Assembly (NCBI GenBank): GCA_964611125.1
Contig: CAZSZO010000002.1
Span: forward strand, 62,001-126,000
DNA length: 64,000 nt
Origin: JAEUIX01 sp964611125
GTDB lineage: Bacteria > Planctomycetota > Phycisphaerae > Phycisphaerales > UBA1924
Reading direction: 5' to 3'
Part shown: positions 45,230-55,659 of the stretch, piece by piece
How the letters are laid out: every line of letters starts with the position of its first letter
Numbering within the stretch: the stretch's first letter is position 1
Notes under the pieces: model-generated
What the model was told of the DNA's origin: nothing
What the model saw: the letters and a program-made list of their open reading frames with translations, nothing else
Databases searched by the model: none
Program-made: the position numbers and the translations under genes

Positions 45230-46348
45230 TCAGCGGGTGACCGGCGAACGCCCCTCCACGATGGCGCTGCGGCCGCCGGTCTGGACGATTTGCCGCAGGA
45301 ACTCCTGAAAAGCGGGGTCGAGCTGGGCTGGGTCGGCCCCGAAGTACGCCCGAAACACCGCGCCGGGGGCCGATTGCGCCAGCATGCCGGGGCGCGACGT
45401 CCCCAGCGAGAGCTGGACGGTTCGGCCGAGCACGCCCCCCGCCGCGTCGCTCACCAGGCGCTCGAAGCCGGGGCGCCAGCGGCCGCCATCGCCCTCGCGC
45501 AAGAAGTGGATCAGCGCCCAGGCCTGCGCGTAGTACGTCAGCGGCGCCTGGGAACCCCGGGTCATCAGGCTTTGCGGGCTGGCCGCGAGCAGTTCTTCGA
45601 GCGGCATGAACCCATCCTGACCGCGCCGGCTCGCCGCGTCGCGCAGGCGATCGAACCGCTCCAGATTGGCCCAGGGGAGAAAGACGACATCGGCGCCAAT
45701 CCAGCGGTGGCCTTCGAAGTAGGTCGCCAGCCCTTCCTCAAGGGTGATGGGCAGCCGCTCCTTGAAGGTCGTCTGCGAGAACTGGTGCCAACCTTCGTGG
45801 CTGGCGATCGAAAACGTATCGGCCTGGCCGATATCGAACAAGTACGACCGTCCGCCGCTGGTGAACCCGCCCCGCTCGATATAGGTCACAGGCACGCCGC
45901 TGGGCCCGAGCATCCGAAGCGTGAGCCGCTGCCACTGCTGGCGCGTGGCCATCACGAAGGTGTCCATCCGGGCCCGGGGGCGCGGGAGCGGCGTAATCAG
46001 GGCGATGTACTGCTGGAGCGCGGCCTCCAGGAACCCCGGCAGGCGGTCGGTGATGATCGGTTCCGACGCGGTGGTGTAGAGCGAGTAGTTGGCCGTCCGG
46101 ATCGCCCGCCCCGGAAACGTCTCGAAGGTCCACGCTTCGACACCGACCACCGACCCCTCGGGGCGCCCGGCGTTGGCGACCCGGCGCGGGCCCGGTCCTG
46201 TTGGGTTGGCGGATGATTGCTCGGCCCCCGGGGCCCCTGGTGCGGGCTTGCCCTCGGGGCGCGCAACGCACCCGCCCGCCGCCAAGCCAGCGCCGGCGGC
46301 CAGGATCATGAGCACGCTCAGGGGAAGGGCCCGCGCGCGGGCGGTCAC
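45230..46348 (-). CDS. DUF1570 lipoprotein, zinc-peptidase-like
   Basis: The 372-residue product has a signal peptide ending in a lipobox-like GLAAGGC, so Cys27 is probably lipidated. The body has the gluzincin pattern of DUF1570: HEGWHQF with His184, Glu185 and His188, followed by TLEEGLATYFEG (about 202-213) providing the third metal ligand Glu. This arrangement is that of a HExxH peptidase with a downstream Glu; activity is not proven for the family. The GTG start at 46348 overlaps the valS stop as GTGA, so it is probably translated from the valS mRNA. No immediate functional link to tRNA charging is evident. Confidence 0.8.
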   Translation of the reverse strand: MTARARALPLSVLMILAAGAGLAAGGCVARPEGKPAPGAPGAEQSSANPTGPGPRRVANAGRPEGSVVGVEAWTFETFPGRAIRTANYSLYTTASEPIITDRLPGFLEAALQQYIALITPLPRPRARMDTFVMATRQQWQRLTLRMLGPSGVPVTYIERGGFTSGGRSYLFDIGQADTFSIASHEGWHQFSQTTFKERLPITLEEGLATYFEGHRWIGADVVFLPWANLERFDRLRDAASRRGQDGFMPLEELLAASPQSLMTRGSQAPLTYYAQAWALIHFLREGDGGRWRPGFERLVSDAAGGVLGRTVQLSLGTSRPGMLAQSAPGAVFRAYFGADPAQLDPAFQEFLRQIVQTGGRSAIVEGRSPVTR

Positions 46349-49300
46349 CCGACGAACTCCGCCGCGGCCTGGGCCGCCTCGTGCTCCTCTGTGCGCGCGG
46401 CGAGCTGCTCCCGGGCCTTCTTAAGCAGGTCCCGGGCCTTTTTCTGCTCGGGCGTGGGCTGCTTGGCTTCGAGCCCGGCGGCGGGGGTCAGCTCGCCGAT
46501 CTGCCGCTCGAGCTCCCTGGCGGCGGCGAGGGCCGCGTCGCCGCGGGCGCGGATGAGCGCCAGCGTCTCGGCGGGACTAGTGAGCGACGCCTTGTAGGCG
46601 ACGAGCGCCTCGGACTTCTTGCGCAGCTCCTCTTCCGATTCGAGGACCAGCTTCGGCGGCGCCTTGGCCCGGTACCCGGGGTTGTCCAGGCGGGTCTTGA
46701 GCCGGCGGACATCGCGCTGAGCGTCGACGATGCCGTCGGCGAGCCACTGGGCGTGCGCGGCGGGGTCGAGCTGGTCCTGAAGATCGGAGAGGCGGAGCTC
46801 AACGCCTTCAAAGACGAACGCCACCGCCGGGCCGGCGGGGGGACGCTCGTCGCAGGCCCCGAGCCCGGCGAGCGTCTCGACCACGCCCTCGCCGGCGAGG
46901 ATCTCGCGCAGAATGGCGCCGCCGGCGTGCAGGCTGACCTTGCGGCGCGGGTCGACGCCCTGCTGGGCCCGCACCTGATTGATGGCGCCCACGAGCGCCC
47001 GCAGCCGCTCCATCTGGGCTTCCACGAGCACACTGCGGAGCGCGCTGTCGAGCAGGGGCCAGGAGGACCGGGCGAGCACCGGCCCGTCGCGCAGCGTCAC
47101 GCCCTGGACGGCCCGGCTGGGCGTGGTCGAGAGCTGCTCGAAGATCGCCTCGGTGACATAGGGCATCGCGGGGTGCATCAGCCGCAGGATCACGTCGAGG
47201 CTGGTCCGCAGAACCGCCTGCTGGGCGGGGCTGGCGGCGACGGTGGGCTTGATGGCTTCCAGGTACCAATCGCAGAAGTCACGCCACAGCAGGTCGTAAA
47301 GGGTCTGGGCGTAGGTCGCGTACTCGTAGGTCTTCAGGGCCTGCTCGCAGGCTTGGGTGGCCGCGGCGAGGCGCGAGAGCATCCAGCGATCGATCAGGGA
47401 GACTGACTGGCCGGGGGTAGCCGGAGAACCGGCATGACCAACGTGGCCCGCATGGCCCGCGTGGCCAGCCCGCTCCAGCATGCTCAAGGTGAACCGCGCG
47501 GCGTTCCAGAGCTTGCTGCAGAAGTTCCGGCCCAGGTCGAACTTGCTGGAGGTATTGCGGGCCAGGGGCCGCTCGGCGTCGGGCGCGGCGACCTTGCTGT
47601 GGGCGCCGTAGACCGTCACCATGCCCTTGCCGCAGCTCGGGCAGGTCTGGTCGGCGATGTTGCGGTACCCCCGCGACTCGGCCTCGGCGCGCGGGACCGA
47701 GGAGAGGCTCCACTGCGGAGAGAAGACATGCTGGCAGTGCGGGCAGACGGTGTCGACCGGCATCCGCACGTCCTGGGTGTCGGTGGTCATCTGGCAGAGC
47801 GTGAAGCGCATCGCGTCGGCCCCGTGGCTGGCGATGATGTCCAGCGGATCGACGCCGTTGCCCAGGCTCTTGGACATCTTGCGGCCCTGATCGTCCTGGA
47901 TCATGGCGTGGATGAACACATCGCGGAATGGGACCGGACCCTTCCCGGCCCCGTCCTGGCCGCGCCCGTCCTGACCCCTGAAATAGCGGTTGAACATCAC
48001 CATCCGCGAGACCCACAAGGTGATGATCTCGCGCGCGGTGCACAGCACGCTGGAGGGGTTGAACGCCCGCAGCAGCGGCGTCTCCTCCGGCCAGCCCAGC
48101 GTCGAGAGCGGCCACAGGGCGGAGCTGAACCACGTGTCCAGCACGTCAGATTCCTGCTCCATAAACAGCAGCATCGGCAGCACCGAGGCCGCCTCCGCGG
48201 CGCAGTGGGACAGGCCCACGCCGGCGAGGTGATCGGCGCCGACGCCCTGCCCGCCGGAGTCGGTCATCAGGCGGTCGGAGAAAGACCGCTCCAGAGCGCC
48301 CAGGGCGTCAACGGCGCGCTGCGTGCGGGCGCACAGGCGCCACTGCGTGCGCGACTCCTGCTGCAGGGCGATCTGGTCCTCGATCCCAGCCTTCTGGAAG
48401 AAAGCCCGCAGATGAGCCGCCACCCGGGCCACAAACTGCCCCTCGACAAAGTCACTGTCATCGAGCAGCTCGCCCTTCTTGATCGACGCGATATCCGGGA
48501 TCACCGACCACACCGGGATGCGGTGCCCCCACCAGAGCTGGCGGCTGACGCACCAATCCCGGATGTTCTCGTGCCAGGCTTGGTAGGTGCGGGCGTAGCG
48601 GTCCGGGAAGAAGCGCAGCTCACCGTCGCCCGGAGCAGCCGCGCCCTGCGCGGTTGGGCCGGCCGGCTTGCGCAAAGCCCGCTGATCCGCGACCATCGCC
48701 CGCAGGGCCGATCCGGCGAGGCGGTCATCGGTGACGCGGACGTACCACTGGTCGGAGAGGTACGGTTCGATCGGGGCGTGGCTGCGGTAGGAGTGGCCGA
48801 CGCTGTGGCGATAAGGCTTCTCGGCCTCCAGCAGGCCCCGCCGGCGGAACTGGTTGATCACCTCGCGCCGGGCGATCTCGCGGGGCAGACCCAGGAAGAC
48901 ATCGGCGCCGCCGATGTCCTCCCAGCCGTGCTTGTCGCTGATCGAGGCGTCGGGCGCCATGATGTTGATCACCGGGAGCTTGTGGCGCTGACCGATGTCG
49001 TAGTCGTTGGGGTCGTGCGCGGGGGTAACCTTCAGGAACCCCGTCGCGTACCGGGCCTTGGCGTCCACGCCCTCGGCCCCCGGATCGGCGGCGGGCATCA
49101 CTACATAGTCGTCCTCGAGGATCGGGATCACGCGCCCCACCAGCGGAAGATGGGCGAAGAGCCCGCGCAGGGCCGCCGCACGCGGGTCCAGCGGGTTGAC
49201 CGCCACGGCGGTGTCGCCCATGTAGGTCTCAGGACGCGTGGTCGCGACCGTAACCCAGGCCTGCTCTTCGGTCGGCGAGTTGGCGGCGAGCGCCTCGGCC

Positions 49301-50049
49301 CCCGGGTAGCCGCGGGCGGCGAGCTCGCGCCAGGTGATCGACACCGCCCGCTCCCCGGTCATGTTCACGAGCGGGTAGCGCAGGTAGTAGAAGAACCCGT
49401 CGACCTCCTCCATCTCGACCTCGTCATCGGCCAGGGCCGTGAGCGAGACGGGGTCCCAGTTCACCAGACGCTTGCCCCGGTAGAGCAGCCCATCGCGGAA
49501 GAGACGGAAAAAGGCCTCGCGCACCGCAGCGGTGCACTGGGGGTCCATGGTGAAGCGCTGGCGATCCCAGTCGCAGGAACACCCCATGGCGCGCAACTGG
49601 CCGGTGATCGTGGCTTCGTACTCGTCCTTGAAGGCCTGAACCCTGGCGACGAAGGCCTCGCGCCCGTACGCGGTGCGGGTCTTGCCTTCCTCCTGCCTCA
49701 GACGCCGCTCGACCACCGTCTGCGTCGCGATCCCGGCGTGATCGGTGCCGGGCATCCACATCGTCTCAAAGCCCATCATCCGGTGGGCCCGGGCCAGAAC
49801 GTCCTGGAGCGTGTTGTTGAGCGCGTGCCCCAGGTGCAGACGGTCGGTGACGTTGGGCGGTGGGATGAAGATTGCATAGGGCCTGCTCCGTCCCTCCAGA
49901 ACCGGCTCGGGCGATGCGCCGCCAACCTTCAGGGCGTCCCAGCGGGCCCGCAACCGGGCCTCGTGCTGGGCGGGGACGTAGTGCTTATCAAGCCCCGCGG
50001 AAGGGGGAGTTGGCGACGGGTCGGGATGCGCTGGGGTGCTGGCCGACAT
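46345..50049 (-). CDS. valS: Valyl-tRNA synthetase with zinc-ribbon insertion
   Basis: ValRS charges tRNA-Val. The 1234-residue product is longer than the usual 880-950. HLGH (72-75), an editing domain (TTRPETYMGDTAVAVNP, about 270-286) and KMSKS (724-728) are present. Residues 511-633 form a long insertion before DVLDTWFSSALWP. A second insertion (about 766-835) carries CPHC (769-772) and CPSC (803-806), likely a zinc ribbon between the catalytic core and anticodon-binding domain. A GHAGHAGHVGHAG repeat (862-874) follows. The C-terminal 70 residues form the tRNA-binding coiled coil. Minus-strand, with start at 50049; it precedes the DUF1570 lipoprotein and is divergent from the TPR gene. Confidence 0.95.
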   Translation of the reverse strand: MSASTPAHPDPSPTPPSAGLDKHYVPAQHEARLRARWDALKVGGASPEPVLEGRSRPYAIFIPPPNVTDRLHLGHALNNTLQDVLARAHRMMGFETMWMPGTDHAGIATQTVVERRLRQEEGKTRTAYGREAFVARVQAFKDEYEATITGQLRAMGCSCDWDRQRFTMDPQCTAAVREAFFRLFRDGLLYRGKRLVNWDPVSLTALADDEVEMEEVDGFFYYLRYPLVNMTGERAVSITWRELAARGYPGAEALAANSPTEEQAWVTVATTRPETYMGDTAVAVNPLDPRAAALRGLFAHLPLVGRVIPILEDDYVVMPAADPGAEGVDAKARYATGFLKVTPAHDPNDYDIGQRHKLPVINIMAPDASISDKHGWEDIGGADVFLGLPREIARREVINQFRRRGLLEAEKPYRHSVGHSYRSHAPIEPYLSDQWYVRVTDDRLAGSALRAMVADQRALRKPAGPTAQGAAAPGDGELRFFPDRYARTYQAWHENIRDWCVSRQLWWGHRIPVWSVIPDIASIKKGELLDDSDFVEGQFVARVAAHLRAFFQKAGIEDQIALQQESRTQWRLCARTQRAVDALGALERSFSDRLMTDSGGQGVGADHLAGVGLSHCAAEAASVLPMLLFMEQESDVLDTWFSSALWPLSTLGWPEETPLLRAFNPSSVLCTAREIITLWVSRMVMFNRYFRGQDGRGQDGAGKGPVPFRDVFIHAMIQDDQGRKMSKSLGNGVDPLDIIASHGADAMRFTLCQMTTDTQDVRMPVDTVCPHCQHVFSPQWSLSSVPRAEAESRGYRNIADQTCPSCGKGMVTVYGAHSKVAAPDAERPLARNTSSKFDLGRNFCSKLWNAARFTLSMLERAGHAGHAGHVGHAGSPATPGQSVSLIDRWMLSRLAAATQACEQALKTYEYATYAQTLYDLLWRDFCDWYLEAIKPTVAASPAQQAVLRTSLDVILRLMHPAMPYVTEAIFEQLSTTPSRAVQGVTLRDGPVLARSSWPLLDSALRSVLVEAQMERLRALVGAINQVRAQQGVDPRRKVSLHAGGAILREILAGEGVVETLAGLGACDERPPAGPAVAFVFEGVELRLSDLQDQLDPAAHAQWLADGIVDAQRDVRRLKTRLDNPGYRAKAPPKLVLESEEELRKKSEALVAYKASLTSPAETLALIRARGDAALAAARELERQIGELTPAAGLEAKQPTPEQKKARDLLKKAREQLAARTEEHEAAQAAAEFVG

Positions 50050-50088
50050 GAGGCGGCAAGTGTACGCGAGCCGATACTCTCCCTTGCA

Positions 50089-51138
50089 ATGCGAAACTCA
50101 CCCCAATCGACAATCGGCGGAGTGAGAACCGTCCCCGGGGCTGGCCGCCGGGGCGCCTCGCGGGTGCTGGTGGTGGTGCTGCTGGCGGCCCTGGTGCTGC
50201 TGGCGGCGGGCATGATCTACGTCCTGGCGTTCCCGGGCGCGGCCCGGCCGAATCCGGGCGCTGGCGGCGCGGCGACGGCGGCGAATCAGAAGGCTCTGGC
50301 GGTCGCGGAATCGGCCTTTCGTGAGGGGGAGTACGGCAAGGCGGTGCGGTTGCTGGAGGACGTGATCCGGCAGGACGCCCAAGATCAGGAACCACGGTTG
50401 CTTCTGGCCCAGGCGTATTGCGGCCTGAAGCAGTTCGCCGACGCGTACAAGCAGATGGAGGCGGCGATCGCGATCGGCCCCGCCGCGCCCGAACTGCATT
50501 TCGACGCGGGCACGATCGCCAACCAGGCGGGGCTGGCCGAGCGGGCGCTGGAGCACTACGCCATGGCCCAGACCGCCCGCCCCGGCGAGGCGAGGTACCC
50601 GCTCTATCTGGCCATGATCCAGCTCAAGCTGGGTCAGACGGCCCCGGCGCGAGCGAGCCTGGTGCGAGCGGTGACGCTCAGCCCCGAGCTGGCCGAGGGG
50701 TGGGGCACCCTGGCGGAGCTGGAGCTGCGGGAAAACGCCCCGGGGCTTGCGCTCGACCACGCCCGCAAGGCCCGCGACCTGCAGAAGACCGTCGCCCGGT
50801 GGCGGATCGTCGAGGCTCGGGCGCTGGCCCGTCAGGGCGATCCGCGGGCCGCCGCGTCGGTCGTCATGGCCCTGGATGAGCGCGAGCGGATCAAGCCTGA
50901 GGCTTTGGCGGTGCTGGCCCAGTGCTTCGGCTTGCTTGAGCAGCCGCGCGACGCCGCGGAGGCTTACGCCCTGGCCGGCCAGGCCCGCCCCGATGACGGC
51001 GAGGTTCACTATCAGGCTGCGGCGTGGTTTCAGCGAGCGGGGGAGAGCGCCCTGGCCCGCAAGCATGCCCGCCGAGCCCGGGACCTGGGACACCCGCAGG
51101 CTGAGGCGCTGCTCGCGGGCCTGCCGGAATCGCCCTGA
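50089..51138 (+). CDS. Membrane-anchored TPR protein
   Basis: The 349-residue product has one N-terminal membrane segment (about 26-48, VLVVVLLAALVLLAAGMIYVLAF) preceded by basic residues, so the rest should lie outside the cytoplasm. Residues from about 65 onward are tandem helix pairs of TPR type: AESAFREGEYGKAVRLLEDVI, LLAQAYCGLKQFADAYKQMEAAI and LHFDAGTIANQAGLAERALEHYA. No catalytic motif is present, so a scaffold or partner-binding role is likely. The ATG at 50089 was chosen; the frame is open for a long way upstream but only as a shadow of valS. It converges on the SDR gene. I cannot assign a specific role. Confidence 0.8.
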   Translation: MRNSPQSTIGGVRTVPGAGRRGASRVLVVVLLAALVLLAAGMIYVLAFPGAARPNPGAGGAATAANQKALAVAESAFREGEYGKAVRLLEDVIRQDAQDQEPRLLLAQAYCGLKQFADAYKQMEAAIAIGPAAPELHFDAGTIANQAGLAERALEHYAMAQTARPGEARYPLYLAMIQLKLGQTAPARASLVRAVTLSPELAEGWGTLAELELRENAPGLALDHARKARDLQKTVARWRIVEARALARQGDPRAAASVVMALDERERIKPEALAVLAQCFGLLEQPRDAAEAYALAGQARPDDGEVHYQAAAWFQRAGESALARKHARRARDLGHPQAEALLAGLPESP

Positions 51139-51177
51139 AGCGGCGACTGCCAAGGTCCAGCGACCAAGTGATGGCGG

Positions 51178-51954
51178 TCAGGTGATGGCCCGCCCGCCGT
51201 CCACGCGGACGACCTGCCCTGTGCAGTAAGTGGCTTCCAAAGCGAGCCAGCGGACCACCCGGGCGGCCTCTTCCGGCGAGCCGCTGCGCCCTAGCGGCAC
51301 CCGGGCCAGGTACTGGGCCTGAAAGGCGGGGTTCTCGTGCGCGGCGAAGGCCACTACGCCCGGGGCGACGCCGTTCACTCGAATTCGCGGCGCCAGCTCG
51401 CGGGCCAGCACCAGCGTGAGTTCGTACAGCGCGGCCTTGCTCATGGAATACGCGGCGTGGCCGCGCCGGGCCTGCCCGAGCTCGCCCATGGCGTGGATGT
51501 CGCACATGGTGATGACGCTGGCGCCGCCCGGGAGGGGGCTGGCCGCGAGGCGACCAGCCAGGGCCCGCGTCACCAGCAGGGGGGCCAGCGCGTTGACAGC
51601 GAAGAACCGGTGGGCCTCGTCAACCGAGAGCGTCTCGCTGGCCGTGGGGGCGTACATCGAGGCGTTGTGGACCAGCACATCGGCCCGCGGTAGCGCGGCG
51701 GCAAGTTCCAGGGCCCAGTGCTCGGCCTCGCGGCTGTCGGCGAGGTCCACCGCTTCGACCCGGGCCGTGCCGCCCGCCAGGCGTATGGCCTCGCGCGCGG
51801 CGTCGAGCTGAGTCTGGAGGGGTTGGGCGGCGCCGGCGCGATGCGTGATGACGACATCGCACCCCGCCCGGGCCAGCTCGCACGCGCTGGCCAGGCCGAC
51901 GCGGCCGGGAACCGTGGCGCCCGTGATGATCGCGATGGGTCGTCGGCCGTTCAT
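51178..51954 (-). CDS. SDR, pteridine-reductase/FolM-like
   Basis: A 258-residue short-chain dehydrogenase/reductase. The TGATVPGRVG motif (about 11-20) is a TGxxxGxG with an Arg that often favours NADPH. Before the catalytic YSMSKAAL the strand reads ITMCDIHAMGELGQA: an Asp in place of the usual Ser, followed by a gap of the right size. This Asp-Tyr-Lys set is that of pteridine reductase (PTR1) and FolM (dihydromonapterin reductase), so I suggest a pterin substrate. YCTGQVVRVDGGRAIT at the end is the usual SDR tail. The small membrane-protein gene starts just upstream on the same strand, and metK lies beyond that. Confidence 0.75.
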   Translation of the reverse strand: MNGRRPIAIITGATVPGRVGLASACELARAGCDVVITHRAGAAQPLQTQLDAAREAIRLAGGTARVEAVDLADSREAEHWALELAAALPRADVLVHNASMYAPTASETLSVDEAHRFFAVNALAPLLVTRALAGRLAASPLPGGASVITMCDIHAMGELGQARRGHAAYSMSKAALYELTLVLARELAPRIRVNGVAPGVVAFAAHENPAFQAQYLARVPLGRSGSPEEAARVVRWLALEATYCTGQVVRVDGGRAIT

Positions 51955-51967
51955 TGGCGGGCCTCGT

Positions 51968-52339
51968 TCAAGCCCGCGGAGTGGGCTGGGAAGGGGGTGG
52001 GGCGGGTGGAAAGGGGCTCGGACCGGGTTTGTCCGGGCCGGGGCCGTCGGGGCCGTCGCCGTTGCCCGAGCGGGGCTCGACCTGCAGGCGCCGGCCGGCC
52101 TCCTTCCAGGGGCTCTTGACGCGCCGCCTGGACTCCTTGCGGGTGATGAACGCGCCGGCGAACCAGCGGTGCTTGACCAGGGTGAGCAGCACCCACGCCG
52201 CGAGCAGCATCACCATCACGCTGACCAGCAGCAGCAGCATGACATTGGCCGCCTTGGCGGCCTTGGCCGAGCCGCGGGCCTCGCCGGCGAGGTCGCGGGC
52301 GGGGGTCCCGGGCTCCTGGATGGTGGCGATGGCGATCAT
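51968..52339 (-). CDS. Small single-pass membrane protein, unknown
   Basis: The 123-residue product has one clear membrane segment (about 34-55, VMLLLLVSVMVMLLAAWVLLTL), a basic stretch after it (HRWFAGAFITRKESRRRVKSPWKEAGRR), and a Pro/Gly-rich end of about 40 residues. It lies between metK and the SDR on the same strand, 13 bases from the latter. No family is recognised. The basic-after-membrane pattern suggests that the C-terminus faces the cytoplasm. The hydrophobic segment argues that it is real despite its short length. Confidence 0.6.
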   Translation of the reverse strand: MIAIATIQEPGTPARDLAGEARGSAKAAKAANVMLLLLVSVMVMLLAAWVLLTLVKHRWFAGAFITRKESRRRVKSPWKEAGRRLQVEPRSGNGDGPDGPGPDKPGPSPFPPAPPPSQPTPRA

Positions 52340-52420
52340 CGGTGCGCGGGCGAAGACCTCCCGGCGCCGTGGGATGGATGAGGGCGGGAGACTGATCGCG
52401 GCGGGCGCCGGGCTCGTCGC

Positions 52421-53617
<1,197 letters not shown>

Positions 53618-53850
53618 GAAGGACTCCGTCGAACAGGCCCCGAACATGCCCGCTCAGGACCGGCCGAGCGGGCGGGGGGGTCAAGGATAGCCGGTGCTTC
53701 GGGCCGGGCCGTTGCGATTGGCCGTTTCGAGCTCGGCCGGGGCGGCCGGCCGGGGCTCGTCGGTCTCGTCGAGTTTGTCAGGGCCAACGACGGGACCAGT
53801 GACGGGGCGTGTCCGGCTGGCTCAGCCGCAGGCGCCGGAACTTCTATAAG

Positions 53851-54744
53851 ATGCCCGCTCAGCCCGTGTCATCGTCACTCCGCCATCGCGCGATCACTCC
53901 CTGGCTCTTCCTGGCGCCGTCGCTCGCGGTGCTGGGGGTGTTTTTTCTGGGCGGGCTGGCGCAGGTCGTCTGGTACTCGTTCACGAAGTACACGCCGTTT
54001 GTCGACCACCCGGAGTTTGTGGGACTGGCCAACTACCGCCGGCTGCTTGCGAGCGATCGCTTCTGGGCGTGTCTGGGGAACAGCGCGTTCTACCTGCTCG
54101 TGACGCCGCTGCTGGTCGTACTCAGCCTGGGCGCCGCGCTGGTGGTCGATGCGCTGGCCCGCGCGGGCTCGTGGCTGCGGCTGGTGCTGTTTCTGCCGGT
54201 GGTGACGCCCACGATCGTGGCCGCGGTGGCGTGGATGATCGTGCTGCGAGAGGACGGCGGGGTGATCAACACCCTGCTGCGAAGCGTGGGGCTGCCCGGG
54301 GCCCCCTGGCTCACGGGCCACCCGTGGACGCTGATGAGCGGCATGCTGGTGACGCTCTGGAAGGGCTTCGGCTTCTACATGATGGTCTTCCTGGCCGGGC
54401 TCTCGGCGGTCCCGCGCGAACTGAAAGAAGCGGCCCACCTCGACGGCGCCGGGCGGTGGGGGGCCTTCCGGCACGTCACGCTGCCCGCCCTTGGGCCCTC
54501 GGTGGCGCTCGTGCTTGTGATCTCGTCGATCTCGGCCCTCAAGGTCTTCGAGGAACTGTACGTGACGGCCAAAGGGGCGCCGATCGAGAACCAGACCGTG
54601 GTGCCCCTGATCTACGTCGAGGCCTTCGAGCAGGGGGACTACGGGATGGCGTGCGCCGTGGGCGTCACGCTGTTCTGCGTGATTCTCTCCTTCAGCCTGG
54701 TGAACCTGCGTTTGAGCCGGGCCGGCGCCGGGGGGGCCCCCTGA
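53851..54744 (+). CDS. Sugar-type ABC transporter permease (MalF/UgpA-like)
   Basis: The 297-residue integral membrane protein has about six spans and the cytoplasmic EAA loop EAAHLDGAGRWGAFRHVTLPALGP (described at about 190-213) that contacts the ATPase. This and the WLFLAPSLAVLGVFF start are typical of carbohydrate-uptake-1 (MalF/UgpA) permeases. The stop and the next start overlap (TGATG). No substrate-binding protein or ATPase gene is in the window. Start is the ATG at 53851, but a GTG at 53809 is in frame. No Shine-Dalgarno is obvious. Confidence 0.85.
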   Translation: MPAQPVSSSLRHRAITPWLFLAPSLAVLGVFFLGGLAQVVWYSFTKYTPFVDHPEFVGLANYRRLLASDRFWACLGNSAFYLLVTPLLVVLSLGAALVVDALARAGSWLRLVLFLPVVTPTIVAAVAWMIVLREDGGVINTLLRSVGLPGAPWLTGHPWTLMSGMLVTLWKGFGFYMMVFLAGLSAVPRELKEAAHLDGAGRWGAFRHVTLPALGPSVALVLVISSISALKVFEELYVTAKGAPIENQTVVPLIYVEAFEQGDYGMACAVGVTLFCVILSFSLVNLRLSRAGAGGAP

Positions 54745-55616
54745 TGGCCAGCCCGATGGCCAGCCCGATGGCCAGCGCGATGACCAGCGTCATGGACCGC
54801 CGACCAGCGTGGCTGAGCGCCCTGCTGCTGATCGCGGCGGGCCTGCTCGCGGGGCTGGCGATCGGGCCGGCCCTGTTTCTGGTGCTGGTGGCGCTGCAGC
54901 CGGCGGGGTCGGACATGCTGGGAACGCCCTGGGGCCGGGGAGGCTTCACGCTTGAGAACTTCCGGCAGGTCTGGGCCGCCGGCGACCTCGCGACCCCGTT
55001 CCTCAACAGCGTGGTTGTCACAGGCGTGAGGGCCGTGCTGAACGTCGGGCTCGCCGCGCTGGCGGCCTACCCCCTGGCCCGCATGAGCTTCCGCGGGCGC
55101 GACCTGATGCTCCTGGCCATCCTCGCCACCATGATGATCCCTGATCAGGTCATCGTCGTTCCGATGTTCCGCACCATCGTCGGGATGGGGCTGGCGGATT
55201 CCCTCGCGGCGGTGGTGCTCCCCTTCAGCGTGTCGGCCTTCGGCATCTACCTGTGCCGGCAGGCGTTCATGGCGATTCCCCCGAGTCTCGAGGAAGCCGC
55301 CCGCATCGACGGGGCCGGCGCCCTGCGGATCTGGTGGCACGTCATGCTGCCGCTCTCGGCGCCGACGCTGGCGACCCTCGCGCTGTTCAGCGTCATCGGG
55401 GCGTGGAGCGAGTTGCTCTGGCCGCTGGTGGTGCTCCAGAGCCGCGAGCGGTACACCCTGCCTGTCGCCGTCAACGAGCTTCTGGGCGAATTCGCCACCA
55501 ACCTGCGCCTGGCCTATGCGGGCAGCGTCCTGGCGCTGCTCCCGATCATCGTGGTCTTCATCATCTCGCAGCGGTTCCTGCGCCCGCAGATGTTCGCGGG
55601 GGCGGTGAAGGGATGA
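54744..55616 (+). CDS. Sugar-type ABC transporter permease (MalG/UgpE-like)
   Basis: The second permease, 290 residues, with six spans and the EAA loop EEAARIDGAGALRIWWHVMLPLSAP (near 190-214). It belongs with the preceding gene in a heterodimeric transporter. The N-terminus carries direct repeats of 12 bases (ATGGCCAGCCCG, with a variant third copy), offering four in-frame ATGs (54744, 54756, 54768 and later), so the true start is uncertain; MALG-type proteins normally start near the first hydrophobic helix (about residue 22). The FAD oxidoreductase follows after 43 bases. Confidence 0.85.
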   Translation: MASPMASPMASAMTSVMDRRPAWLSALLLIAAGLLAGLAIGPALFLVLVALQPAGSDMLGTPWGRGGFTLENFRQVWAAGDLATPFLNSVVVTGVRAVLNVGLAALAAYPLARMSFRGRDLMLLAILATMMIPDQVIVVPMFRTIVGMGLADSLAAVVLPFSVSAFGIYLCRQAFMAIPPSLEEAARIDGAGALRIWWHVMLPLSAPTLATLALFSVIGAWSELLWPLVVLQSRERYTLPVAVNELLGEFATNLRLAYAGSVLALLPIIVVFIISQRFLRPQMFAGAVKG

Positions 55617-55659
55617 GCCGCCCCCGCCCGAACACCAACCCAGGCGCCCCGGAGCCGAC

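Noticed and set aside
53618..53850. SAM riboswitch or other aptamer upstream of metK
   Set aside because: The 200-base region is G/C-rich without a recognisable SAM-I, SAM-II or SAM-IV core.
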